Of a stretch of DNA of 64,000 nt, positions 27,434-35,733 are shown in pieces (position 1 is the stretch's first letter; the number at the start of each line of letters is the position of its first letter). The DNA comes from Vreelandella neptunia (GTDB lineage Bacteria; Pseudomonadota; Gammaproteobacteria; Pseudomonadales; Halomonadaceae): assembly GCF_022489065.1 (NCBI RefSeq), contig NZ_JAKVTW010000021.1:1-64000 (forward strand), read 5' to 3'. The notes under the pieces are model-generated. The model searched no databases. It saw nothing but the letters and a program-made list of their open reading frames with translations, and was not told the origin of the DNA. The position numbers and the translations under genes are program-made.

Positions 27434-29311
27434 ATGCGCAATAAACTGCTAATGCTGGTCGCCCTTCTTTTGGGCGGCTTCATCTTCTACACCTCAGCGA
27501 CCGGGCCTTTTGAAAGCTTGGTTCACCGCAGTCTCTTTCTTGCGCTGGTCATCGGGCTGGGATTACTCACCTATCCACTGGGCGCTGATAAGGCTTGGCG
27601 CCCCTTAGGGATAGTTATTGATTGCATATTAGCTTTGGGAGCAATAACCGCCTGCCTGTTTATTACTTTCAACGCTAACAGCATTCTGACTACCTTACCC
27701 TGGGCAACGACGCAGGATATGGCGCTCACTGCCATTTTAGTGGTGTCCATTTTGGAAGTTGCCCGACGGGCTATTGGATGGGTATTCCCACTACTAGTGA
27801 CACTGGGTATCGCCTATGCGCTGCTGGGTGACCGATTGTCAGGGCCGCTCAGCCATCGAGGTTTTGATGCTAGTTTCGTAACGGAAACGCTGTTTCTCGG
27901 TGATTTAGGCGTATGGGGGATGCTACTCGGCGTAGCCGCCACCACCATTGCCGCGTTTGTACTCTTTGGAAGCCTGCTGCTCCACACAGGTGGCGGCCAA
28001 ACCTTTATTGATCTTTCAATGCGCATCGGCGGGCGTAGCCAAGGGGGGGCCGCCAAAATTGCGACGGTGGCTTCCAGCCTGTTCGCTATGGTCAGCGGAA
28101 GCGCGGTAGCCAACGTAGCCACCACGGGCAACTTCACCATACCTATGATGAAACGGCTCAAATACCCACCGGCCTTTGCTGGCGGGGTGGAGGCCGTTGC
28201 ATCTACCGGGGGCCAGATCGCGCCACCGATTTTAGGCGCGGCGGCCTTTATCATGGCCGAGATATTAGGTGTCAGCTACGTCACGATTGCCCTAGCTGCC
28301 GTATTACCCGCGTTCCTTTTCTATGTGGCCGTTTTTTTTACGCTGCACTTAGTGGCTGTGAGAAACGCATTTCCTTTAGTGCCTGAAAGCGAGCTTCCCG
28401 CTTGGCCAGACGTACTTCAATTTAAGCGTCTAATTCCTATTGTTGCCGCTCTGGGAGGTTTGTTTGGTGGCGTTCTCAATGGCTACTCCATCCAATTCGC
28501 GGCTTTTCTGGGTATTACCTTCCTGTTGATCAGTTACCTTTTCTTTGCTTTCTTGGATCGAACGCCGCCCCGACAAATCGTACGTGCACTACTGACAGGC
28601 CTGGAGGATGCCGGTAAAGGCATGGTCATCATTGGCGTTTTGCTAGCAGGGGCACAGATTCTGGTGGCAATGCTCAACCTAACGGGTATTGGCGTCACGC
28701 TTTCGACGCTAGTCGTCAGTGTCGCTGGTGAGCAGGTTATCTTGGTGGCGTTAATTGTCGCAGTCATCTGCCTCATTATGGGCATGGGTATTCCTACCAC
28801 CGCTGCCTATGTGCTGGTCGCTGCCGTACTGGCACCTGCGCTGACCCGCATCGGTATCGAACCCTTAGTCGCCCATCTGTTCGTGTTCTATTTTGCGACC
28901 ATATCGGTCATCACCCCGCCCGTGTGTATCGCGGTTTTTGTTGCCGCAGGGATCGCTAAGGCGGGCTGGTTACAGGTCGCGGGTCACGCGATCCGCTTGG
29001 GGGCCACCACCTACATTATACCGTTCCTGATCCTGGCATACCCCGCGCTTATCGGTTTAGGCGACGCCTGGGACATTACTCTTGCGGCTGCTCGTGCCAT
29101 GGCCTTTGTATTGGCTTTCGCCGGCATATTGGGAGGCGCTCGCCTTTTCGGCAATCGAGGGCTGGATAATGCGCTGCTGGCAATCACAGGACTATTGGCG
29201 CTGGTGCCGAATATGGCACTTGGCTTAGTGGGCATTGCGGGCCTGACGGGGCTCTATTTATGGGCGTGGCAATCCTCTCGGCGTATTGCACTTCAAGGAG
29301 CGGAGCTATGA
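27434..29311 (+). CDS. TRAP transporter fused permease (4TM/12TM)
   Basis: 625 residues, almost all hydrophobic, with the small DctQ-like part at the front and the large DctM-like part after it, as is normal for TAXI systems. Conserved DctM segments: GSAVANVATTGNFTIPMMK, STGGQIAPPILGAAAFIMAE and MGMGIPTTAAYVL. It uses the sodium or proton gradient to drive uptake. The downstream dehydrogenase gene overlaps it (ATGA). Confidence 0.93.
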   Translation: MRNKLLMLVALLLGGFIFYTSATGPFESLVHRSLFLALVIGLGLLTYPLGADKAWRPLGIVIDCILALGAITACLFITFNANSILTTLPWATTQDMALTAILVVSILEVARRAIGWVFPLLVTLGIAYALLGDRLSGPLSHRGFDASFVTETLFLGDLGVWGMLLGVAATTIAAFVLFGSLLLHTGGGQTFIDLSMRIGGRSQGGAAKIATVASSLFAMVSGSAVANVATTGNFTIPMMKRLKYPPAFAGGVEAVASTGGQIAPPILGAAAFIMAEILGVSYVTIALAAVLPAFLFYVAVFFTLHLVAVRNAFPLVPESELPAWPDVLQFKRLIPIVAALGGLFGGVLNGYSIQFAAFLGITFLLISYLFFAFLDRTPPRQIVRALLTGLEDAGKGMVIIGVLLAGAQILVAMLNLTGIGVTLSTLVVSVAGEQVILVALIVAVICLIMGMGIPTTAAYVLVAAVLAPALTRIGIEPLVAHLFVFYFATISVITPPVCIAVFVAAGIAKAGWLQVAGHAIRLGATTYIIPFLILAYPALIGLGDAWDITLAAARAMAFVLAFAGILGGARLFGNRGLDNALLAITGLLALVPNMALGLVGIAGLTGLYLWAWQSSRRIALQGAEL

Positions 29312-30237
29312 GTCACCAAGGACTGAGCATGACGAATATTGCGATGATTGGCTGTGGCACTATCGGCATTAGTTGGACCGCCTACTTTCTTTCTCGCGGT
29401 TTACATGTCACGGCTTTCGACCCTGATGCCACCGCCCGCGCCAGCTTTGCTCAGCGCGTGGCTGAGGATATGCGAGCCCTTGGTGCCGATATCCGCACGC
29501 CCGTGGTTGCGCCCACATTGGCAGAGGCCTTACAGGGCGCAGAGCTGGTCGTCGAAAATGCGCCTGAATCCGTAGCACTCAAGCAACAGTTATTAGCAGA
29601 TATTCAACAGGCAGCGCCATCGCAAGTGTTGGTGGTGAGCAGCACTTCCTCTTTAAAGCACTCTGATATCACAAAGGGTGCGCCTGCGCCTGAGCGCATT
29701 ATTATCGCTCATCCCTTCAATCCGCCCCACCTAGTCCCTCTAGTCGAACTCTACGGGCCGGATACTGAGCTGGTGCAACGATTGCTCGACTTTTATCGAA
29801 GCATCGGTAAGCAACCGGTGATGCTACGTAAAGAGATGATTGGCCATATTGCGAATCGTCTCTCTTCGGCATTGTGGCGGGAAGCGCTTTATCTATTACA
29901 GGAAGGCGTAGCAAGCGTGGAAGATATCGACCTTGCTGTGACAGCGGGGCCGGGGTTGCGTTGGGCCATTCAAGGGCCGTTTCTGACCTATCATCTGGGC
30001 GGCGGCCAAGGTGGCATTCGCCACTACTTGGAACACCTCGGTCCTAGCCAGGAGTATCGTTGGGCAAGCCTAGGACAACCGACCATGAACGACGAACTTT
30101 ATGCTCAAGTGATCCATGGGGTTGAATCCGCGACGCAAGGGCAATCACTGCCTGACCTTTTCTCTGAACGAGACCGACAGTTGACGGCTATTCAGCAAGC
30201 GCTGGCAATTAACGTAAAACAGGAGGAGACCCTATGA
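29308..30237 (+). CDS. 3-hydroxyacyl-CoA dehydrogenase family enzyme (L-carnitine/L-gulonate dehydrogenase-like)
   Basis: 309 residues. The start at 29308 overlaps the TRAP stop as ATGA. NAD motif IAMIGCGTIGISWTAYFLSR, conserved ENAPES, the SSTSSLKHSDI strand, the catalytic histidine in AHPFNPPHLVPLVEL, and NRLSSALWREALYLL in the C-terminal part. This short form (about 310 residues) oxidises free 3-hydroxy acids such as L-carnitine or L-gulonate rather than CoA esters. Its product, a 3-keto acid, is what the next gene (BKACE) cleaves. Confidence 0.9.
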   Translation: MSHQGLSMTNIAMIGCGTIGISWTAYFLSRGLHVTAFDPDATARASFAQRVAEDMRALGADIRTPVVAPTLAEALQGAELVVENAPESVALKQQLLADIQQAAPSQVLVVSSTSSLKHSDITKGAPAPERIIIAHPFNPPHLVPLVELYGPDTELVQRLLDFYRSIGKQPVMLRKEMIGHIANRLSSALWREALYLLQEGVASVEDIDLAVTAGPGLRWAIQGPFLTYHLGGGQGGIRHYLEHLGPSQEYRWASLGQPTMNDELYAQVIHGVESATQGQSLPDLFSERDRQLTAIQQALAINVKQEETL

Positions 30238-31082
30238 GCCTCTCACCTTGTTTGCTAATGGTAGCCCCCAATGGGGCTCGGCGCGTCTATCAAGACCATC
30301 CCGCTATTCCTCTCACCCCTGAGGAACTTGCAAGAGATGCACAAGAGTGCCTGGCAGCAGGCGCCTCCGCCATGCATGTGCATGTACGTGAAGCCAGCGG
30401 GCGTCATTTACTGGATGCTGGTGCCTACCAAGATGCCATTAACGCCATTAAGGAAACCGTAGGAGATCAATTACTCCTTCAGGTCACCAGCGAAGCCGGA
30501 GGGCGGTATTCTCCATCAGAACAACGTGATGTGATGGAGGCGTTTCAGCCAGACTATGTTTCTATCGCGGTGCGTGAATGGTTCGGTGATGCTCATGAAG
30601 TTCAAGCCAGTGGCGAGCTGTGCCGTTACCTGGCCAGCCGCGGAACACACATTCAATACATCGTTTACTCGCCTGAAGACCTCACCCACTTCAATCGCTT
30701 AAGAGAGCAAGGTGATGTGCCTAATGGGCCTGCTTTTTTACTCTTCGTACTTGGGCGCTACGCGGACCCACCCATTGCCGACCCAAGCCGCCTACCGGGC
30801 TTTCTACAAGCATTAGTGGCTGGCGACCATTGGGCGGTCTGCGCGTTTGGGCCGACTGAAGGAGATTGCTTAGCGCTAGCGGCCCAGCAAGGTGGTCATA
30901 CCAGAGCTGGCTTTGAAAATAATCTATGGCGAGCGGATGGCCAACTCGCCACTAACAATGCCGAGCTAGTCGCCACGACCAAAGCCCGTATCGAAGCGAC
31001 TGGACGCCGGGTAATGAGCGCATCCGAAGCACGTCGTTTTCTCGTAATTAACAACTCTGCTAATACAGGGGTGACCTTATGA
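30234..31082 (+). CDS. BKACE family beta-keto acid cleavage enzyme
   Basis: 282 residues. TIM-barrel enzyme of the former DUF849 family: the zinc-binding HVHVR motif follows GASAMH, and later strands TSEAGG, VSIAVREWFG and WAVCAFG are conserved. These enzymes combine a beta-keto acid with acetyl-CoA to give acetoacetate and a shorter CoA ester. The ATGA overlap with the dehydrogenase gene supports a dehydrogenate-then-cleave pathway. Substrate unassigned; it is distinct in sequence from the second BKACE at 34804. Confidence 0.9.
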   Translation: MSLSPCLLMVAPNGARRVYQDHPAIPLTPEELARDAQECLAAGASAMHVHVREASGRHLLDAGAYQDAINAIKETVGDQLLLQVTSEAGGRYSPSEQRDVMEAFQPDYVSIAVREWFGDAHEVQASGELCRYLASRGTHIQYIVYSPEDLTHFNRLREQGDVPNGPAFLLFVLGRYADPPIADPSRLPGFLQALVAGDHWAVCAFGPTEGDCLALAAQQGGHTRAGFENNLWRADGQLATNNAELVATTKARIEATGRRVMSASEARRFLVINNSANTGVTL

Positions 31083-32452
31083 CGGTAGTGGTGGGTTGCG
31101 GCGCAGGCTTCTCCGGTGATCGTACCGATGCGGCTAGGCCGCTAGTTGATGCCCTCATGTCTTATGATGCCCCTCGTGCGCTGATGTTTGAAACACTCGG
31201 GGAACGCACTCTGGCGGCTGCCCAGTTACGCCGGATCAAAGATCCTGACAGCGGCGATGAGCCGCTGCTGGAAGAGTTCTTATCGCCAGTTCTGAGTGAC
31301 TGTCTGGCTAACCACATTACGATTCTGGGTAACTTTGGCGCGGCTAACCCAGATGCTGCGTGTCGTCGCATTCAGCAGTTGGCTAAGCGCTTAGGTCACT
31401 CTCAAGCGTGCTTGGCTACTATTCAAGGCGATGATGTTAGAGACCGCCTGCATGCACTTGACTGGCAGGCCTGGGAGGGCGAAAAGCGGTCTATTTCAGC
31501 ACTTGAGCAAGTGGTAGCAGCCAATGTCTATCTCGGTGCAGATGCCTTAATAGAGGCAATGACCCAAGGGGCTCAAGTCGTGATTACAGGACGGGTGGCC
31601 GACCCCTCACTGGCGCTTGCCCCGCTCTGCTATTACCACAACTGGGCAAGAGATGACTGGCACAGCCTCGCCGCCGGAGCATTAGCAGGCCATTTGATTG
31701 AGTGCGGCACGCAAGTGACCGGCGGTTACTTTGCTGATCCGGGAGTTAAAGAGGTCCCTGGCATGGCCTCCTTAGGCTATCCCCTCGTTGAGGTTGAGCG
31801 TAACGGACGACTGATAGTGACCAAGCCAGCCGGTACGGGCGGTTTAGTCACCGAGCAAACGGTCAAAGAGCAGCTGCTGTATGAAATACATAACCCCAGC
31901 GCTTATATCACTCCCGATGTCGTGATCAACCTTGAGCACGTCAGGATCAAGCAACTTGCCAAAGATCGTGTTGAAGTCACCGGTGTACGCGGCAAGCCAG
32001 CGCCTGATCGTTTAAAAACCACTGTTAGCTTTCTGGATGGTTACCAAGGCGAAGCCGAGATTTCCTATGCGGGCCCTAATGCTTTCGCTAGAGCAAGCCT
32101 AGCCAGAGAAACTCTACGCCAACGTTTGGCATTACGCTGCCCCGCCAATCTGCGCACACGATTTGACTTAATTGGTATTTCCAGCGTTTTCGATGGCGAC
32201 TCACAACTCGCTGCTAGAACTATAGAAGAAGCCGCTAGCGACATTCGGCTTCGTCTTGCAGTAGAGCACGCAGATAAAAGCGTGGTGGAGCTGGCAACGC
32301 AGGAGTTATTAGCACTCTATTGCTGCGGGCCAGCGGGAGGAGGCGGCGTACGACGCCACCATACACAACGCTTAAAAACAGCCTCGTATTTGGTGCCCAG
32401 GCAACAAGTTGCCCCCACCGTTACACTGCATGGAGGAGAGGGTAATGAGTGA
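31079..32452 (+). CDS. AtuA-like acyclic terpene utilisation family protein (DUF1446)
   Basis: 457 residues. Conserved AtuA/DUF1446 features: VVVGCGAGFSGDRTDAA, ALMFETLGERTLAAAQLR, LGNFGAANPDAA, QVVITGRVADPSLALAPL, GHLIECGTQVTGGYFADPG and YEIHNPSAYITPDV. AtuA is needed for citronellol/geraniol catabolism, but its reaction is not established. Here it sits in a TRAP-BKACE operon instead, followed by its small partner; it may handle the CoA product of the BKACE step. The start overlaps the BKACE stop (ATGA). Confidence 0.88.
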   Translation: MTVVVGCGAGFSGDRTDAARPLVDALMSYDAPRALMFETLGERTLAAAQLRRIKDPDSGDEPLLEEFLSPVLSDCLANHITILGNFGAANPDAACRRIQQLAKRLGHSQACLATIQGDDVRDRLHALDWQAWEGEKRSISALEQVVAANVYLGADALIEAMTQGAQVVITGRVADPSLALAPLCYYHNWARDDWHSLAAGALAGHLIECGTQVTGGYFADPGVKEVPGMASLGYPLVEVERNGRLIVTKPAGTGGLVTEQTVKEQLLYEIHNPSAYITPDVVINLEHVRIKQLAKDRVEVTGVRGKPAPDRLKTTVSFLDGYQGEAEISYAGPNAFARASLARETLRQRLALRCPANLRTRFDLIGISSVFDGDSQLAARTIEEAASDIRLRLAVEHADKSVVELATQELLALYCCGPAGGGGVRRHHTQRLKTASYLVPRQQVAPTVTLHGGEGNE

Positions 32453-32765
32453 ACTATTGCACCGCTACGCCCATGCCCGGGCAGGCGATAAAGGCGACCG
32501 ACTCAGCTTAGGGGTGTTTGTGTATCAGGATGCTCACTATTCCTGGCTGGTTGAGCAGTTGTCGGAATCAAGCGTTGCTGCTCTATTTGAGCATAGAGGT
32601 GTTAGTCACGTGACCCGTTACTTACTTCCTCATCTTAATGGAATGAATTTAGTTCTGGACAATGCACTACAAGGTGGCGTCAATGGCGCTCTAAACTTGG
32701 ATGGGCACGGTAAAACTCTGTCGGCCCTATTGTTATCCATGAAGGTGACACCGCCACAGATCTAG
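32445..32765 (+). CDS. AtuA-associated small protein (C-terminal domain as a separate chain)
   Basis: 106 residues from the ATG at 32445 (MSELLHRYAHARAGDKGDRL), with GGAGGAGAG upstream and an 8-bp overlap with the AtuA-like gene. HARAGDKGD is the hallmark of the domain that in some AtuA proteins is fused to the C-terminus. Here the two parts are separate, translationally coupled genes and probably form one complex. It is the last gene of the operon. Confidence 0.85.
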   Translation: MSELLHRYAHARAGDKGDRLSLGVFVYQDAHYSWLVEQLSESSVAALFEHRGVSHVTRYLLPHLNGMNLVLDNALQGGVNGALNLDGHGKTLSALLLSMKVTPPQI

Positions 32766-32776
32766 CAGCCTGCGGT

Positions 32777-33383
32777 CGGCTAAAGTTGTTGCCAAACATC
32801 TGACCAAGCCAATTAAGTGCTTTTCCGCTACCAGTGCTACTTTGCGCCCCCGCAGGAGGGGCTGAGCTATTCTTCCTAAGCTCCTATCCAGCTGAGGTAG
32901 AAGTGCTCAACGATGTTAACGGTGGCTTGGTAAACCTATACCGCTAAGTGCAGAACCACCTTGAGGCGTTCGTCAGGCAGTCCAAGTGGGCGCTTTCCAG
33001 CCGCCAGGTGTTTGAGTGGTTGAAGATGACGCGGCCTGAGACGCTCACTGATATACAGCGGGCCGACCGCTTCTATTACTTCCAGCAGCATGCCTTTGGT
33101 GCCCTCATTGAAGGCCAAACGTTTGGCACTGCCACTACCACACCACCAGGCTTGAACCTACTGCTCTTAGAGGTGACGCTATCAGCGGCTCACTTGCGCC
33201 TACCAAGCACCTTTATAGAGCATCTATGACAGAACTGCATTGAGCGCTATGACCGCCCACACTCTCTCTTTTATATGAACCCGCCCTACTGGCAGACAGA
33301 AGGATATGGAGTACCCTTTGGCATAGAACAGTACGAGGAAATGGCGAGCATTTTGGCCAAGGGCAAGGGCATCATCAGCCTTG
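32777..33383 (+). pseudogene. Broken D12-class DNA adenine methylase (phage-like Dam)
   Basis: One frame carries APAGGAELFFLSSYPAEVEV, LNDVNGGLVNLYR, a TAA at 32945, VQNHLEAFVRQSKWALSSRQ, ADRFYYFQQHAFGALIEGQ, FGTATTTPPGLNLLLLE, LSAAHLRLPSTFIEHL, a TGA at 33227, CIERYDRPHSLFYMNPPYW and EGYGVPFGIEQYEEM. This is an adenine-specific methylase of the type found in prophages. It has at least three stops (one near 32808) and the catalytic DPPY reads NPPY. The frame is then cut at about 33384 by an IS end. A dead prophage or island gene. Confidence 0.82.
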
Positions 33384-33413
33384 GACTGCCCTATGTTCTC
33401 CGGACACTTCTAG
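33384..33413. repeat. IS terminal repeat, copy 1 of an inverted pair
   Basis: A 30-base element including TTCTCCGGACACTTCTAG. It is repeated in inverted orientation at 52844-52873 with 29 of 30 bases equal. It cuts into the methylase relic and lies 41 bases beyond the end of the truncated transposase, where an IS right end is expected. Confidence 0.75.
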
Positions 33414-33453
33414 TCTATTATGCTTGGTAGCGCTAACTCGTAGTTCACTGGAC

Positions 33454-33702
33454 TCATATAGCATTGCTGGAGTGTAGCCGCACCAAGTTATAAAACACTT
33501 CGATATACTCGAAGATCACATGCTTCGCTTCAGCCCGCGTTTTGAAGTCTTCATGGTGAACCAGTTCCGTCTTCAGAGTATGGAATAAGCTTTCTGATGG
33601 GGCATTATCCCCGCAATTTCCCTGTCGACTCATGTTGCACCGATAACCATGTTGCGTTAGCAGCTTCTGGAAGGTGTCCGACGCATACTGGCTTCTTTCC
33701 AT
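33454..33702 (-). pseudogene. IS3-family transposase OrfB, C-terminal fragment
   Basis: 82 residues with [36 protein letters not shown] and the end [16 protein letters not shown]. This is the last third of the IS3-type rve/DDE domain, including the final catalytic Glu region (SESLFHTLK). The N-terminal two thirds and OrfA are missing, so the IS is dead. The frame probably becomes foreign before residue 4. Confidence 0.85.
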
Positions 33703-33763
33703 GCATGTAGGTGGCTAGTGGCGCCTCCAGATCAGTGTCGGACAGAGGTAGTTCAAACCGAAA

Positions 33764-33791
33764 CAGATCCGCCCCTCGAGGGGCGGATCTG
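33764..33791 (-). terminator. 28-base perfect palindrome, likely terminator of the lactonase operon
   Basis: Fourteen-base arms beginning CAGATCCGCCCC are perfectly self-complementary. On the minus strand the hairpin is followed by TTTCGGTTT. It lies about 120 bases after the end of the six-gene sugar operon on that strand, so it probably ends its transcript. Confidence 0.6.
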
Positions 33792-33912
33792 GTGGCAAAG
33801 GGTGTATTTAGAGCCCAGCTGGCTCGTCTTTTTCTGACTCATGTGCAAGTAATCGGACGTGATCCGCGACCTAACGGAACCTTACCCGTCTAATTGGCCA
33901 GTACCCCCTGAC

Positions 33913-34791
33913 TCAGCCACCGAAGCGGGGCTCTGGGATACCTGTAACACCCAGTCCAGTGATGGCGAAGAGACTGCCGCGCTGCACTCCGTCGCTCGGA
34001 AAGCGAGGTAGCGGCGGCTTAGCCATAGAGGTAACGTAGAGCACGTCTAGATCGGGTCCGCCGAACTGCACACTCGTCACTTTTTTTACCGGCATCTTGA
34101 TTTCTCGATCTAGTGTGCCGTCGGGCGCAAACCGACAGATCCGCCCGTCATAGACCAATGCCATCCAGTAGTAACCTTCGGAGTCCACCGTTGCTCCGTC
34201 CGCAGCTCCGCCATTTAATGTATCAACCTTGGCGAAGGTTCGCCGATTAGAAATCTCGCCCGTGGTGATGTCGTAGTCATAAGCCCAGACTTCGCCAGTC
34301 CAGGTATCGGTGAAGTAAAAGGTCTTGTCGTCGGGACTGAAGCAGGGTCCATTGGAACAAATGATTCCATCCTCGAGCTTGGTCACGGTCATGTCCGGGT
34401 CAACGCGGTAGAGTGCCCCCTTCGGACCCTCTTCCATCATATCCATCGACCCGGCAAAGAAGCGGCCCATCCGGTCACATTTTCCATCGTTGATGCGGGT
34501 ATCTACCAGATTGGACTCAGGATCATGCAACAGCTCGCAGTGGCCGCTTTTGAAATCCAGGAGCCAGAATCCTTTATCGAGTGAAAGTATAGCCCCCTCA
34601 CCATTCTTGCGAAGCGCCATCGAGCCGATCTTGCCCGGTACGTCCCAAGCTCTCAGATCTGTTCCGTCAGCGGCACAGCGAAATACCCGACCGTCCATTG
34701 AGTCGATAAAATAGAGTCGCTGTTGCTCCACATCCCACACCGGACCCTCGCCCAGCGTAGTCTTGACGTCCAGTAATATGTCAATTTGCAT
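33913..34791 (-). CDS. SMP-30/gluconolactonase family sugar lactonase
   Basis: 292 residues of the six-bladed SMP-30 propeller. Metal ligands are visible: the N-terminal glutamate in TLGEGPVWD, the Asn/Asp of TRINDGKCDRMGRFFAGSMD, ICSNGPCFSPDDKTFYFTDT, and LNGGAADGATVDSEGYYW. It hydrolyses an aldonolactone to the open acid. GAGGAGG precedes the ATG. It is the last gene of an operon with BKACE, a hydroxy-acid dehydrogenase, an SDR and a ribose-type ABC importer, fitting an oxidative sugar route: sugar to lactone to acid. Confidence 0.9.
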   Translation of the reverse strand: MQIDILLDVKTTLGEGPVWDVEQQRLYFIDSMDGRVFRCAADGTDLRAWDVPGKIGSMALRKNGEGAILSLDKGFWLLDFKSGHCELLHDPESNLVDTRINDGKCDRMGRFFAGSMDMMEEGPKGALYRVDPDMTVTKLEDGIICSNGPCFSPDDKTFYFTDTWTGEVWAYDYDITTGEISNRRTFAKVDTLNGGAADGATVDSEGYYWMALVYDGRICRFAPDGTLDREIKMPVKKVTSVQFGGPDLDVLYVTSMAKPPLPRFPSDGVQRGSLFAITGLGVTGIPEPRFGG

Positions 34792-34803
34792 ATTTCCTCC
34801 TCC

Positions 34804-35730
34804 TCAAAAATTCACCGCATTGCCACCCTTGAGCGAGAGCATCTCTCGTGCTTCATCGGGCGTCGCAATTTCCAGGCCTAGCCCCTCAACGATGTTTCGC
34901 GCCTTGACTACCTGCTGGGCATTAGACTCCGCGAGTTTGCCGCGGGAAATCCAGATCGAATCCTCTAATCCCACGCGGATATTTCCACCCATCGCAACTG
35001 CCTGCGTGGCGATACGGAACTGATCTTTACCCGCTCCAAGTACGGACCAGCGGTAATCACTGCCAAACAGACGATCGGCGGTGCGCTTCATGTGCATCAC
35101 ATCCTCGGGATGTGTGCCGATTCCTCCCAGAAGACCGAACACCGACTGCACGAAAAAAGGTGGCTTCACCAAGCCTCGGTCAGCGAAATGCGCGAGGTTA
35201 TAGAGATGCGAAATGTCGTAGCATTCGAATTCAAACCGTGTGCCATTGCCATAGCAGGTTTCGAGCACGTATTCGATATCCTTGAACGAGTTTCGAAAGA
35301 CCAAGTCTCGCGAACCTTCAAGGTGATCTCGCTCCCATTCGTACTTAAATTCCTTATACTTTGCGAGCAGTGGGAAGAAACCAAAATTCATTGACCCCAT
35401 GTTCAACGAGGCAACCTCAGGCTGCCATTGCGCGGCTGGCTGCACTCGTTCCTGCACGGTCATATAGGGTGAGCCGCCCGTGGTGATGTTCACAATCGCA
35501 TTGGTAGATTGTTTGATCCGCCCAAGAAATGGCCTGAATGCTTCAGCGGACTGATCGGGTTTGCCCGTTTTAGGGTCACGGGCGTGGAGGTGAAGTATCG
35601 ACGCGCCCGCCTCTGCTGCAGAGATTGCTGCCTCAGCGATCTCATCAGGTGTAATGGGTAAATGTTCCGACATGGTCGGGGTATGGATTGCGCCCGTCAC
35701 GGCGCAAGTAATAATAACCTTGTTGGGCAT
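34804..35730 (-). CDS. BKACE family beta-keto acid cleavage enzyme (second copy)
   Basis: 308 residues. MPNKVIITCAVTGAIHTPTM and the zinc motif in SILHLHARDPKTGKPDQS are typical of the family, with NITTGGSPYMTVQERVQPA, LNMGSMNFGFFPL, FFVQSVFGLLGGIGTHPEDV and RVGLEDSIWISRGKLA further on. This is the classical long BKACE form and differs clearly from the 282-residue enzyme at 30234. In this operon it should cleave the 3-keto sugar acid made by the neighbouring dehydrogenase, giving acetoacetate and a hydroxyacyl-CoA. Confidence 0.92.
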   Translation of the reverse strand: MPNKVIITCAVTGAIHTPTMSEHLPITPDEIAEAAISAAEAGASILHLHARDPKTGKPDQSAEAFRPFLGRIKQSTNAIVNITTGGSPYMTVQERVQPAAQWQPEVASLNMGSMNFGFFPLLAKYKEFKYEWERDHLEGSRDLVFRNSFKDIEYVLETCYGNGTRFEFECYDISHLYNLAHFADRGLVKPPFFVQSVFGLLGGIGTHPEDVMHMKRTADRLFGSDYRWSVLGAGKDQFRIATQAVAMGGNIRVGLEDSIWISRGKLAESNAQQVVKARNIVEGLGLEIATPDEAREMLSLKGGNAVNF

Positions 35731-35733
35731 GAG

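Noticed and set aside
33711..33893. 60-codon plus-strand frame through the palindrome
   Set aside because: Arginine-rich product created by the palindrome; overlaps the IS joint.
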